From Azospirillum sp. TSA2s (lineage in GTDB: Bacteria; Pseudomonadota; Alphaproteobacteria; Azospirillales; Azospirillaceae): a stretch of 64,000 nucleotides of DNA. The number at the start of each line of letters is the position of its first letter. Position 1 is the first letter of the stretch. A program made the translations under genes and the position numbers. Positions 8,965 through 16,051 of the stretch are shown one piece after another. The notes under the pieces were generated by a model that saw only the letters and a program-made list of their open reading frames with translations, was not told the DNA's origin and searched no databases. Location: assembly GCF_004923315.1 (NCBI RefSeq), contig NZ_CP039649.1, positions 62,001-126,000 on the forward strand. Reading direction: 5' to 3'.

Positions 8965-9519
8965 TCAGGCCTTTGCCAGTTCCGTTTCGATCGCGGTGAT
9001 GACCAGCGTGTCGTCCGGCGTCACGTCGGGGGCGAAGCGGCCCGCCACCGTGCCGTCGCGGGCGATCAGGAACTTCTCGAAATTCCAGAGGATGCCGGGT
9101 TCGGGGTTGGTCTTGATGCCGTAACCTTCCAGCTTCTGGCGAAAGCCGCTGTCGGGTTTGGAGATCGCCGTCGGATGGGCGGCGATCAGGGCGCGGTACA
9201 ACGGGTGCTGCTCCTCGCCGGTCACCGCGACCTTGGCGAACATCGGGAAATCGACGCTGAAGTTGGTCCGGCAGAACTGCTCGATCTCCGCGTTGGTGCC
9301 GGGTTCCTGCGCGCCGAAGTCGTTGGCGGGGAAGCCGAGCACGGCGAAACCCCGGTCACGGTAGCGTTGGTGAAGAGCCTCCAGCGCGTCGTATTGTGGC
9401 GTCAGTCCGCATTTGGAGGCGACGTTGACGATCAGCAGCACCGAGTCCTTGTGGTCGGCGAGTGTCGCGCTTTCGCCGGTGATGCGGATCAGCGGAATGT
9501 CCTGGAGGGGCGTGGTCAT
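8965..9519 (-). CDS. Glutathione peroxidase (Cys type, thioredoxin-dependent class)
   Basis: 184-residue peroxidase. The active-site cysteine is in VNVASKCGLTPQYDALEAL (about residue 38). The catalytic Gln and Trp/Asn positions appear as GFPANDFGAQEPG and ILWNFEKFLIARDG. A second cysteine (EQFCRTNF) sits where the resolving cysteine of thioredoxin-dependent members lies. It reduces organic and hydrogen peroxides in the cytoplasm. It probably shares a transcript with the following universal stress protein gene. Confidence 0.93.
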   Translation of the reverse strand: MTTPLQDIPLIRITGESATLADHKDSVLLIVNVASKCGLTPQYDALEALHQRYRDRGFAVLGFPANDFGAQEPGTNAEIEQFCRTNFSVDFPMFAKVAVTGEEQHPLYRALIAAHPTAISKPDSGFRQKLEGYGIKTNPEPGILWNFEKFLIARDGTVAGRFAPDVTPDDTLVITAIETELAKA

Positions 9520-9720
9520 GGGTGTCTCCGGTCAGGGGGAGGTTCCCGGCGGCTCGTAAAGGTGGCCGTCATCGGGCGATGGACGAAAGGGTCGGGGGAT
9601 GAGAAGTCGGCCGGACTATCGACCGATGGATCGGCATCGCCCGTGGATGGCGGCGTGCCGATGAGGCGATCATCCGATCAATCGGTCGGAAACGCAATCG
9701 TCGGATTTGGTTTGTGCGCT

Positions 9721-10122
9721 TCAGCCGGTTTCCCGTGCCGTTGCGTCGAAGTCCCGGCGCGCGTCCTCGATCGCCGGACGGTGCGCCCGCGCCCATTGTG
9801 ACAGGGCGCGCAACGGCGCGATCAATGAGTGCCCCAACGCGGTCAGCTCATACTCGACGCGTGGTGGAACCGTGGGGAAGACTGTTCGCTTGACCAATCC
9901 GTCGCGCTCCAGCCCGCGCAGCGTCAAGGTCAGCATCCGTTGCGACACGCCGCCTCCCTGACGGAGCAGGGCGTTGAACCGCATCGGCCCGTCGGACAGG
10001 ATGCCCACCACCATCACCGTCCATTTGTCGCCGACCCGGTCGAGGATTTCGGCCAGCGCGCGGCAGTCGCCGTGGTTGTCGGTTCCGGCAGGCACAGACG
10101 TGTTCCCTGGTGACAAAGTCAT
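9721..10122 (-). CDS. HxlR-family transcriptional regulator
   Basis: 133-residue winged-helix regulator. The start at 10122 is fixed by AAGGAGG just upstream in the mRNA. The HxlR core is clear: CRALAEILDRVGDKWTVMVV, then MRFNALLRQGGGVSQRML and LERDGLVKRT with VEYELTALG. Cysteine 20 of that core is the residue that senses oxidants or quinones in several HxlR proteins. It is divergent from an NmrA/QorB-type oxidoreductase across 157 bases (10123-10279). In the well-studied QorR/Qor2 pair, this same arrangement reflects repression of the oxidoreductase by the HxlR protein. That is the likely role here, by inference. Confidence 0.9.
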   Translation of the reverse strand: MTLSPGNTSVPAGTDNHGDCRALAEILDRVGDKWTVMVVGILSDGPMRFNALLRQGGGVSQRMLTLTLRGLERDGLVKRTVFPTVPPRVEYELTALGHSLIAPLRALSQWARAHRPAIEDARRDFDATARETG

Positions 10123-10279
10123 GCCTCCTTGCGGGGGATCCACCGCCTTCCCATGATGGCGGCAGGCACAAAAAGTGCCCTTGGCGGCAGTGTGCGCCGC
10201 CGGTTGGCGCACGGCACCGGGAAAACGCCTCTCCCACTGAAACCCACCCGCCAAAACTCCCCTTTGAAAGGATGTCATC

Positions 10280-11149
10280 GTGAAGATCGGCGTCAGCGGC
10301 GCAAGCGGCAAACTCGGCTCGGCGACCATCGCCGCGTTGCAAGGTCTGGCCTCCGGACACGGCATCGTCGGCATTTCGCGAACCCCCGAAGCGCTTCCTT
10401 CAACGGTCGAGGCGCGGTTCGGCGACTACGACCAGCCCGATTCTCTGGCCTCGGCCTACGCCGGGCTCGATCGGCTGCTGATCATTCCGACGACCGACAT
10501 GCGGCCCGGACAGCGGACCATCCAGCATCTCGCCGCCGTCGATGCGGCGGTCGCCGCCGGGGTCGGGCATGTGAGCCTGATGTCGTCGGCCGGCACCCGG
10601 CGGGCGAAGGAGCCGGACATCTGGGGCTGCTATTTCCCGGCGGAGCAGCGCCTGATGCGGACGGCCGGCGCCTGGAGCATCCTGCGCATGAATTTCTACG
10701 CCGAAGCCTTCGTCCAGGAGGTTCGTTCGGCGCTCGACCGTGGAGCCATCGCCGGCATCGGCGACGGGCGGGTGGGCTATGTCTCGCGCGACGATCTCGC
10801 ACGGGCCGCCGCCGGCCTGTTGACCGGGGACGGGCATGACGGCGCCATCTACACCGGCACCGGCCCGGAGAGCCTGTCGGGGACGGAGCGGGCGGCCATC
10901 GCCGGCGCGGTGGCCGGGCGGTCCCTGCGTTATGTCGAACTGACGGAAGAGGCGTTCCGTTCCACGATGGCGCAGGCCGGGTTGCCGCCGCCCATCGTCG
11001 CGGTGGTAGTCAGCATCCGAACCCGTTTTGCCATGGGCGGTTTCGACATCGTCACCGGGGACATCGAGCGTTTATCGGGTCGGCGACCCCGATCGTTGCG
11101 GGATGTGTTGAGCGACGCGTTCTCCGAGACGGACAAAAATTCTGAATAA
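10280..11149 (+). CDS. NmrA/QorB-like NAD(P)-binding oxidoreductase
   Basis: 289-residue atypical SDR with the N-terminal Rossmann motif KIGVSGASGKLGSATIA and the family segments RLLIIPTTDMRPGQRT and VGYVSRDDLARAAAGLL. Members include quinone reductase 2 (QorB/YtfG) and NmrA-type redox sensors that lack the SDR Tyr-Lys pair. GAAAGG ends close to the start. The gene is divergent from the HxlR regulator at 9721-10122, which probably controls it in response to oxidants or electrophiles. Enzymatic reduction of quinones is the best guess. Confidence 0.9.
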   Translation: MKIGVSGASGKLGSATIAALQGLASGHGIVGISRTPEALPSTVEARFGDYDQPDSLASAYAGLDRLLIIPTTDMRPGQRTIQHLAAVDAAVAAGVGHVSLMSSAGTRRAKEPDIWGCYFPAEQRLMRTAGAWSILRMNFYAEAFVQEVRSALDRGAIAGIGDGRVGYVSRDDLARAAAGLLTGDGHDGAIYTGTGPESLSGTERAAIAGAVAGRSLRYVELTEEAFRSTMAQAGLPPPIVAVVVSIRTRFAMGGFDIVTGDIERLSGRRPRSLRDVLSDAFSETDKNSE

Positions 11150-11177
11150 AGAAATTAGTTCTGATATCGGAAAATCC

Positions 11178-11206
11178 TTGACCTCAGCGATGGGATCGGC
11201 ACAATC
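11178..11206 (+). promoter_or_regulatory. Candidate sigma70-type promoter of the DUF35-thiolase-SDR genes
   Basis: TTGACC at 11178-11183 and ACAATC at 11201-11206 are separated by 17 bases, about 70 bases before the DUF35 start, in a region noticeably richer in A+T. The -35 match is good and the -10 match is moderate. Confidence 0.35.
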
Positions 11207-11276
11207 GGGGTCCATCCTGCGGCGCGTGGCGGCGGCTCTCTGTCCGCTTCCACCCGCGCCATGATTGGGGATCCCC

Positions 11277-11675
11277 ATGCCAAGGAAGCTTCCGCTTCTC
11301 AATCCTGAGAACACGGCGTTCTGGACGGGCGGTGCCGACGGGGAATTGCGCATCGCTCATTGCGACGCCTGCGGCACCCTGTTCCATCCGCCGACGCCGG
11401 TCTGTCCCGCCTGCGCCAGCCTCGACGTCGGGCACAAGCCGGTGTCGGGACGCGCGCGCGTCGTCACCTTCACGGTCAACCATCAGGCCTGGACGCCTGA
11501 GCTGGCGGAACCCTACGTCATCGCCATCGTCGAGATCGTGGAACAGGCGGGGGTCCGTTTCCTGACCAACATCGTTGGTTGCCCGGTGGACCGGGTGCGC
11601 ATCGGCATGCCGGTGCGCGTCACCTTCGAACCGATCGATGATGTGTGGATTCCTCTGTTCGTGGCGGACGAATGA
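11277..11675 (+). CDS. DUF35 zinc-ribbon/OB-fold acyl-CoA-associated protein
   Basis: 132-residue protein with an N-terminal zinc ribbon (CDACGTLFHPPTPVCPAC, cysteines about 29, 32, 43, 46) and a C-terminal OB fold (ARVVTFTVNHQ, GMPVRVTFEP). The ATG at 11277 is used because GGGGATC lies six bases upstream; a TTG at 11265 is in frame but poorly placed. DUF35 proteins bind CoA esters and form obligate complexes with thiolase-like partners, for example ChsH2 with the aldolase Ltp2 in steroid side-chain breakdown. The next gene is such a partner, and the stop overlaps its start (ATGA). Confidence 0.88.
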   Translation: MPRKLPLLNPENTAFWTGGADGELRIAHCDACGTLFHPPTPVCPACASLDVGHKPVSGRARVVTFTVNHQAWTPELAEPYVIAIVEIVEQAGVRFLTNIVGCPVDRVRIGMPVRVTFEPIDDVWIPLFVADE

Positions 11676-12865
11676 TGTTTGACCGTGTCTTCGAAAAGGA
11701 TGTCGCCATCACCGGCATCGGCCAGTCGGAGGTCGCCCGCCCCTCGTCCAAATCGGCCATGCGGCTGACGGTCGAGGCGTGCATGGAAGCGATCGGCGAC
11801 GCCGGCCTGACCCGCGACGACATCGACGGCGTGGCCTGCTGGCCCGGCGACAACAACAACGGCGACAGTTTCTCGCCGGTCGGCACGGCGGCGATCAAGA
11901 GTGCGCTCGGGCTGAAGCTCAACTGGTATGGCGCCGGGTACGAAGGCCCCGGCCCGCTCGCCGGGGTGATCCAGGGGGCGATGGCCATCGCCACCGGGTT
12001 GGCGCGGCATGTCCTGGTCTTCCGCACGATCACCGAGGCGACCGGCCGCGCCAGGTCGCGCACGGCGAATGCCCTGACGAACAAGTCGGCCGGGCGCGAC
12101 GGAACCTATTATTGGCAGTGGTACACGCCCTTCAACGTGCTGTCGGCGATCAACCTCGCGGCCATGTACGCCCAGCGCCATTTTCACGATTACGGCACGA
12201 CGGCGGAACAGTTGGCGCAGATCGCACTGACCTGTCGCCGGCACGCCGCGCTGAATCCCAAAGCCGTCTACCGCGCGCCGATGACGATGGACGATTACTT
12301 CGCGTCGCGTCTGGTGTCGACGCCGTTGCGGGTCTTCGACTGCGATGTCCATTGCGACGCGTCGACCGCGCTGGTTCTGTCCCGCCGCGACGCGGCGAAG
12401 GACCAGCCGAACCCGCCGATCCGCATCGATGCCATCGGTTCCGCCATCCACAGCCCGCACGCCTGGGATCAGGTCGATCTGTCCGCCATGATCACGCAGG
12501 AGGTCGGCCGGATGATGTGGAACCGCACCGACCTGACGCCCGCCGATGTGGACACCGCGCAGCTTTACGACGGCTTCAGCATCCTGACCCTGATGTGGTT
12601 GGAAGGGCTGGGGTTCTGTCCGCGCGGCGAGGGCGGGCGCTTCATCGAGAACGGGACCCGCATCGGTCTGGACGGCGACTTGCCGCTCAACACCAATGGC
12701 GGCCAGCTGTCGGGCGGGCGCACCCATGGCCTGGGTTATGTCCACGAAGCCTGTGCGCAGCTGTGGGGCCGGGCGGGTGGTCGCCAGTTGGCCGATCCCC
12801 GCGTCGCCGTCGCGGCGGCGGGCGGCGGTCCGCTGGGCGGAAGCCTGCTGCTGGTGCGGGACTGA
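11672..12865 (+). CDS. SCP-x/Ltp-type thiolase-like protein (thiolase or retro-aldolase)
   Basis: 397-residue thiolase-superfamily protein. The ATG at 11672 overlaps the DUF35 stop by four bases; an adjacent ATG at 11675 is an alternative. Family motifs are FEKDVAITGIGQSEVARPS, the Ltp-type LYDGFSILTLMWLEGLGFC and the C-terminal NTNGGQLSGGRTHGLGYVHE. The classical thiolase nucleophilic Cys loop (CSSG) is not seen. The lipid-transfer-protein 2 group, which does retro-aldol cleavage of beta-hydroxy acyl-CoAs rather than thiolysis, likewise lacks it. Tight coupling to DUF35 supports a heteromeric complex like Ltp2-ChsH2. Which of the two reactions it catalyses remains open. Confidence 0.87.
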   Translation: MMFDRVFEKDVAITGIGQSEVARPSSKSAMRLTVEACMEAIGDAGLTRDDIDGVACWPGDNNNGDSFSPVGTAAIKSALGLKLNWYGAGYEGPGPLAGVIQGAMAIATGLARHVLVFRTITEATGRARSRTANALTNKSAGRDGTYYWQWYTPFNVLSAINLAAMYAQRHFHDYGTTAEQLAQIALTCRRHAALNPKAVYRAPMTMDDYFASRLVSTPLRVFDCDVHCDASTALVLSRRDAAKDQPNPPIRIDAIGSAIHSPHAWDQVDLSAMITQEVGRMMWNRTDLTPADVDTAQLYDGFSILTLMWLEGLGFCPRGEGGRFIENGTRIGLDGDLPLNTNGGQLSGGRTHGLGYVHEACAQLWGRAGGRQLADPRVAVAAAGGGPLGGSLLLVRD

Positions 12866-12901
12866 GTCGCGCGGCGGATCCGGCGGCGATTGCTGGGGTC
12901 T

Positions 12902-12911
12902 AATATTGTAC
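12902..12911. promoter_or_regulatory. AT-rich 10-mer shared with the MDR promoter
   Basis: AATATTGTAC here is the exact reverse complement of 28263-28272 upstream of the MDR gene, and in both places it lies in an A+T-rich gap just ahead of a gene. It may be a shared operator, or part of the promoter of the SDR gene that begins at 12984. The gap 12866-12983 contains nothing else. Confidence 0.25.
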
Positions 12912-12983
12912 GTTATGCGGAAAAGTGTTGATTTTTTCGCGGCGGACTGACGTCATTCAAGAAAGATTTCCTGGGAGGACGTG

Positions 12984-13823
12984 GTGGCTGAAACCATGCG
13001 GCAGAGCGGCGGTTCCCTTCTCAACGGCAAGGTCGCCTTGGTCACCGGGGCGGGTGGCGGCATCGGCCGCGGTGTGGCGCGGCGCCTCGTGCGCGAAGGC
13101 GCCGTCGTCGTGGTGGCCGAGATCGACGAGGCCAGCGGCGCCCGCACCGCCGGGGAATTGCGCGCGGAGTTGGGTGGCGACGCGGTCTTCATCCGCACCG
13201 ACGTCACCCGAAAAGAGGATGTGCTGGCGGCGGTGCAGACGGCGGTCGACCGCTTCGGCGGTCTCGACGTGCTGGTCAACAACGCCTTCGCTCCGACACC
13301 GGAAGTCCTGTTCGAGCAGAAAACCGACGAGATGCTGCAAAGCTGCCTGAATTCGGGCATCTGGGCGGCGTGGTGGGCGATGCGCGCGGCCCTGCCGCAT
13401 TTCAAGGCGCGCGGCGGCGGGCAGGTGGTCAACTTCTATTCGATCGACGCCCAGGTCGGCGCCTGGATGCACGCGGACTACAACATCGTCAAATCCGCGC
13501 TGCTCGGCCTGACCCGCAGCGCCGCCGCCGAATGGGGGCGCTTCAACATCCGCGTCAACGCCATCGCGCCGACCGCCGCCGGGGCGGTGTTCGAACGGAT
13601 GTGCCGGGAAATCCCCGGCTTCCGCGAGGCTTCGGCCGCGCGCAAACCCCTGGGGCGGCCCGGCGATCCCGAGGACGACATCGGCCCCGTCGTCGTCTTC
13701 CTGGCGTCGGAGATGTCGCGCTACGTCACCGGCGAACTCATCAACGTCGATGGCGGTCTTCATCTTCCCGGCTACCAGTCGCGGCCGGGCAACCTCGCCG
13801 AACTCGAACAGCAGCAACGCTAA
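12984..13823 (+). CDS. SDR-family oxidoreductase
   Basis: 279-residue classical short-chain dehydrogenase. Two adjacent GTG codons (12981, 12984) and an ATG (12996) are possible starts. GGGAGG at 12973-12978 favours the GTG at 12984. The NAD(P) site is VALVTGAGGGIGRGVARRL, NNA appears as VNNAFAPTP, and the catalytic Tyr-x3-Lys is YNIVK with Ser in FYSIDAQVG. The C-terminus has the usual GELINVDGGLHLPG. It follows the DUF35/thiolase pair and precedes an acyl-CoA dehydrogenase, so it likely oxidises a hydroxyacyl-CoA or alcohol in the same route. Confidence 0.88.
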   Translation: MAETMRQSGGSLLNGKVALVTGAGGGIGRGVARRLVREGAVVVVAEIDEASGARTAGELRAELGGDAVFIRTDVTRKEDVLAAVQTAVDRFGGLDVLVNNAFAPTPEVLFEQKTDEMLQSCLNSGIWAAWWAMRAALPHFKARGGGQVVNFYSIDAQVGAWMHADYNIVKSALLGLTRSAAAEWGRFNIRVNAIAPTAAGAVFERMCREIPGFREASAARKPLGRPGDPEDDIGPVVVFLASEMSRYVTGELINVDGGLHLPGYQSRPGNLAELEQQQR

Positions 13824-13842
13824 CGGCCCAGCGGCCTGGATG

Positions 13843-13884
13843 CCGGGAATCCGCCGCACCTTGCGGCGGAGACGCCCGGATTTT
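13843..13884 (+). terminator. Possible terminator between SDR and acyl-CoA dehydrogenase
   Basis: An inner stem TCCGCCG (13850-13856)/CGGCGGA (13864-13870) is extended by CCGGG (13843-13847)/CCCGG (13875-13879), followed by ATTTT. It may reduce read-through into the dehydrogenase gene at 13932. Confidence 0.4.
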
Positions 13885-13931
13885 GCCCGGGTTCCGCCGA
13901 CCTATCCGCGCCGGCCCAGTGGAGAGCACGC

Positions 13932-15056
13932 ATGCGCACGATCTTCCGCGACGACCACGAGATCTTCCGCGATCAGGTCCGCCGCTTCATCGACAAGGAA
14001 ATCGTCCCCCATCACGCCGCGTGGGAAGCCGACGGCATCGTTCCCAAGGATCTGTGGCGCAAGGCCGGGGCCGAAGGCCTGCTCTGCGTAACGATCCCGG
14101 AGGAGTATGGTGGTCCGGGCGGCGATTTCGGCCACTCCGCCGTTCTCATCGAGGAGTTGGCGCGGGCGAACGCCACCGCAGTCGGCTTCACCACCCATTC
14201 CGACATCACCGCCCCCTACATCCTGGCCTACGGCACCGAGGAGCATAAACGGCGCTGGCTGCCGCGCATGGCGAGCGGCGACTTGATCGCCGCCATCGGC
14301 ATGTCCGAACCGGGCACCGGCAGCGACCTGCGCGCGATGCGCACCAGCGCGGCGCGGTCCGGCGACGACTACATCGTCAACGGCCAGAAGACCTTCATCA
14401 CCAACGGCATGAACGCTGGGCTGGTGGTGACGGCGACCAAGCTGTCGTCCGACAGCAAGGATCTGACCTTGCTGTGCGTCGAGGAGGGCATGGCCGGCTT
14501 TGCCAAGGGGCGAAAGCTGGAAAAGATCGGCCTGCGCGGTCAGGACACCTGCGAGCTGTTCTACGACGGGGTCAGGGTTCCGGCGGCGAACCGGCTGGGT
14601 GAGGACAATCAGGGCTTCACATACCTGACCCACCAGCTTGCCAAGGAGCGGCTGATCATCGCCATCCGCGCGGCGGCCTCGGTGGAGGCGCTGCTGGAGG
14701 AGACCGTCGCCTACACCCGCGACCGCAAGGCGTTCGGCAAGACGGTGTTCGATTTCCAGAACACGCGCTTCAAGCTGGCCGAGGTCAAGGCCAACGCCAC
14801 CATGCTGCGGGTCTTCGTCGATCATTGCCTGGGCCTGCTGCTGAACGGCGACTTGACCGCAGACCTGGCGGCGATGGCCAAGCTGCTGGGCGCCGAGATG
14901 CAGAACCGCCTGCTGGACGAGATGCTCCAGCTGCACGGCGGCTACGGCTTCATGAGCGAATACAAGGTCAGCCGCGCCTGGGTCGATGCCCGCGTCGCCC
15001 GCATCTACGGCGGCACGTCCGAAATCATGAAGGAAATCATCGCGCGCACGTTGTGA
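13932..15056 (+). CDS. Acyl-CoA dehydrogenase
   Basis: 374-residue complete acyl-CoA dehydrogenase with GGAGAG just upstream. Signature GMSEPGTGSDLRAM lies near residue 122, the FAD/substrate segment KTFITNGMNAGLVV follows, and the C-terminal IYGGTSEIMKEIIAR places the catalytic glutamate at the usual long-chain-type position (GTSEI). It reduces ETF, for which genes lie at 19580-21557. It is flanked by two SDR genes on the same strand, which fits sequential dehydrogenation steps on a CoA-bound intermediate. Substrate chain or ring type is not evident. Confidence 0.93.
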   Translation: MRTIFRDDHEIFRDQVRRFIDKEIVPHHAAWEADGIVPKDLWRKAGAEGLLCVTIPEEYGGPGGDFGHSAVLIEELARANATAVGFTTHSDITAPYILAYGTEEHKRRWLPRMASGDLIAAIGMSEPGTGSDLRAMRTSAARSGDDYIVNGQKTFITNGMNAGLVVTATKLSSDSKDLTLLCVEEGMAGFAKGRKLEKIGLRGQDTCELFYDGVRVPAANRLGEDNQGFTYLTHQLAKERLIIAIRAAASVEALLEETVAYTRDRKAFGKTVFDFQNTRFKLAEVKANATMLRVFVDHCLGLLLNGDLTADLAAMAKLLGAEMQNRLLDEMLQLHGGYGFMSEYKVSRAWVDARVARIYGGTSEIMKEIIARTL

Positions 15057-15096
15057 GGCGGATCAGGCGCGCGGTGGCGACGGAGAGGATGAAAAG

Positions 15097-15927
15097 ATGA
15101 CGACTGGCAAGCTTGACGGCAGGGTGGCGATCGTCACCGGCTCGGGCGGCGGCTTGGGCGCGGAATGCGCGCGGGTCCTGGCCGGCCACGGCGCCCGCAT
15201 CGCCGTCGCGGACATCAACGCGGACGCGGCCGAGCGAGTCGCCGGAGAAATCGCGCAAGCGGGCGGGCAGGCGATGGCCGTGCGTGTCGACGTGTCGTCG
15301 GAAGACGACGTGTCGGCGATGGCCGCGACGGTCATCGACCGGTTCGGCCGTATCGACATCCTGCACAACAACGCGGCCGCGCTCGATGTCCAACAGCGCC
15401 AGCGCGACCGCGACATCTGCAACCTGGACATGGCCGCCTTCGACCGGGCCATCGCCGTCAATCTGCGCGGCGCCGTGCTGTGCAGCAAGCACTGCATCCA
15501 GGACATGCTGACGCGGGGCCGTGGCTCCGTGATCTTCGCGACCTCTGGGCTGGGGGTGCAGGGCGATCTGTCACTGACCGGCTACGCCGCGTCGAAGGCG
15601 GCGCTCATCATGCTGCCGCGCGTCATCGCGGCCCAATACGGCAAGCAGGGGATCCGCGCCAACGCCGTGCAGATCGGTCTTGCTCCGGCGGAGAACGCCC
15701 ATGGGTCGATGCCGGCCGAGCTGCTCGACATCCTGCGCGACAACCATATGACGCCGGAGTTGGGAACGCCACGGCAGATCGCTGACGTCGTCGCCTTCCT
15801 GGCGTCGGATGAGTCCTCTTTCGTCACCGGCACCACGCTGGTCGCCGACGGTGGCTTCGGTTGCCACACGCCGTCGCTGGTCGCCATGCGCTCCTTCTTT
15901 CAGAAGGCTGGCAAAACCGGCATGTGA
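15097..15927 (+). CDS. SDR-family oxidoreductase
   Basis: 276-residue classical SDR; GGAGAGG precedes the ATG. NAD(P) site VAIVTGSGGGLGAECARVL, HNNAA for NNAG, Ser in FATSGLGVQG, and YAASK for Tyr-x3-Lys. The C-terminus ends with VTGTTLVADGGFGCHTP. The insertion LDVQQRQRDRDICNLD before the active-site helix is typical of SDRs that act on larger substrates. It is the last gene before a terminator-like hairpin (16000-16036), so the acyl-CoA dehydrogenase and this SDR may form a two-gene unit. Confidence 0.92.
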   Translation: MTTGKLDGRVAIVTGSGGGLGAECARVLAGHGARIAVADINADAAERVAGEIAQAGGQAMAVRVDVSSEDDVSAMAATVIDRFGRIDILHNNAAALDVQQRQRDRDICNLDMAAFDRAIAVNLRGAVLCSKHCIQDMLTRGRGSVIFATSGLGVQGDLSLTGYAASKAALIMLPRVIAAQYGKQGIRANAVQIGLAPAENAHGSMPAELLDILRDNHMTPELGTPRQIADVVAFLASDESSFVTGTTLVADGGFGCHTPSLVAMRSFFQKAGKTGM

Positions 15928-15999
15928 TCGGACCGGATTCGGGCGGTCGGCCGAACAGTTCATCTCGGACGGACGCATCCTCCCGCGACCGTCTTCCTT

Positions 16000-16036
16000 G
16001 GGCGGCCCGGTCCTGCGGGCCGGTCCGCCCATTTTT
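16000..16036 (+). terminator. Terminator-like hairpin before the indolepyruvate oxidoreductase
   Basis: GGGCGGCCCGG (16000-16010) folds back on CGGGCC...CCGCCC (16016-16030) and is followed by ATTTTT. It lies only 16 bases before the ATG of the next gene, so it either ends the upstream transcript or attenuates that gene. Confidence 0.55.
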
Positions 16037-16051
16037 CGAGACCATCACGCC

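Noticed and set aside
15809-16051. N-terminal extension of the indolepyruvate oxidoreductase
   Set aside because: The 81 upstream codons overlap the preceding SDR gene and a terminator hairpin. Family similarity begins at the ATG at 16052.
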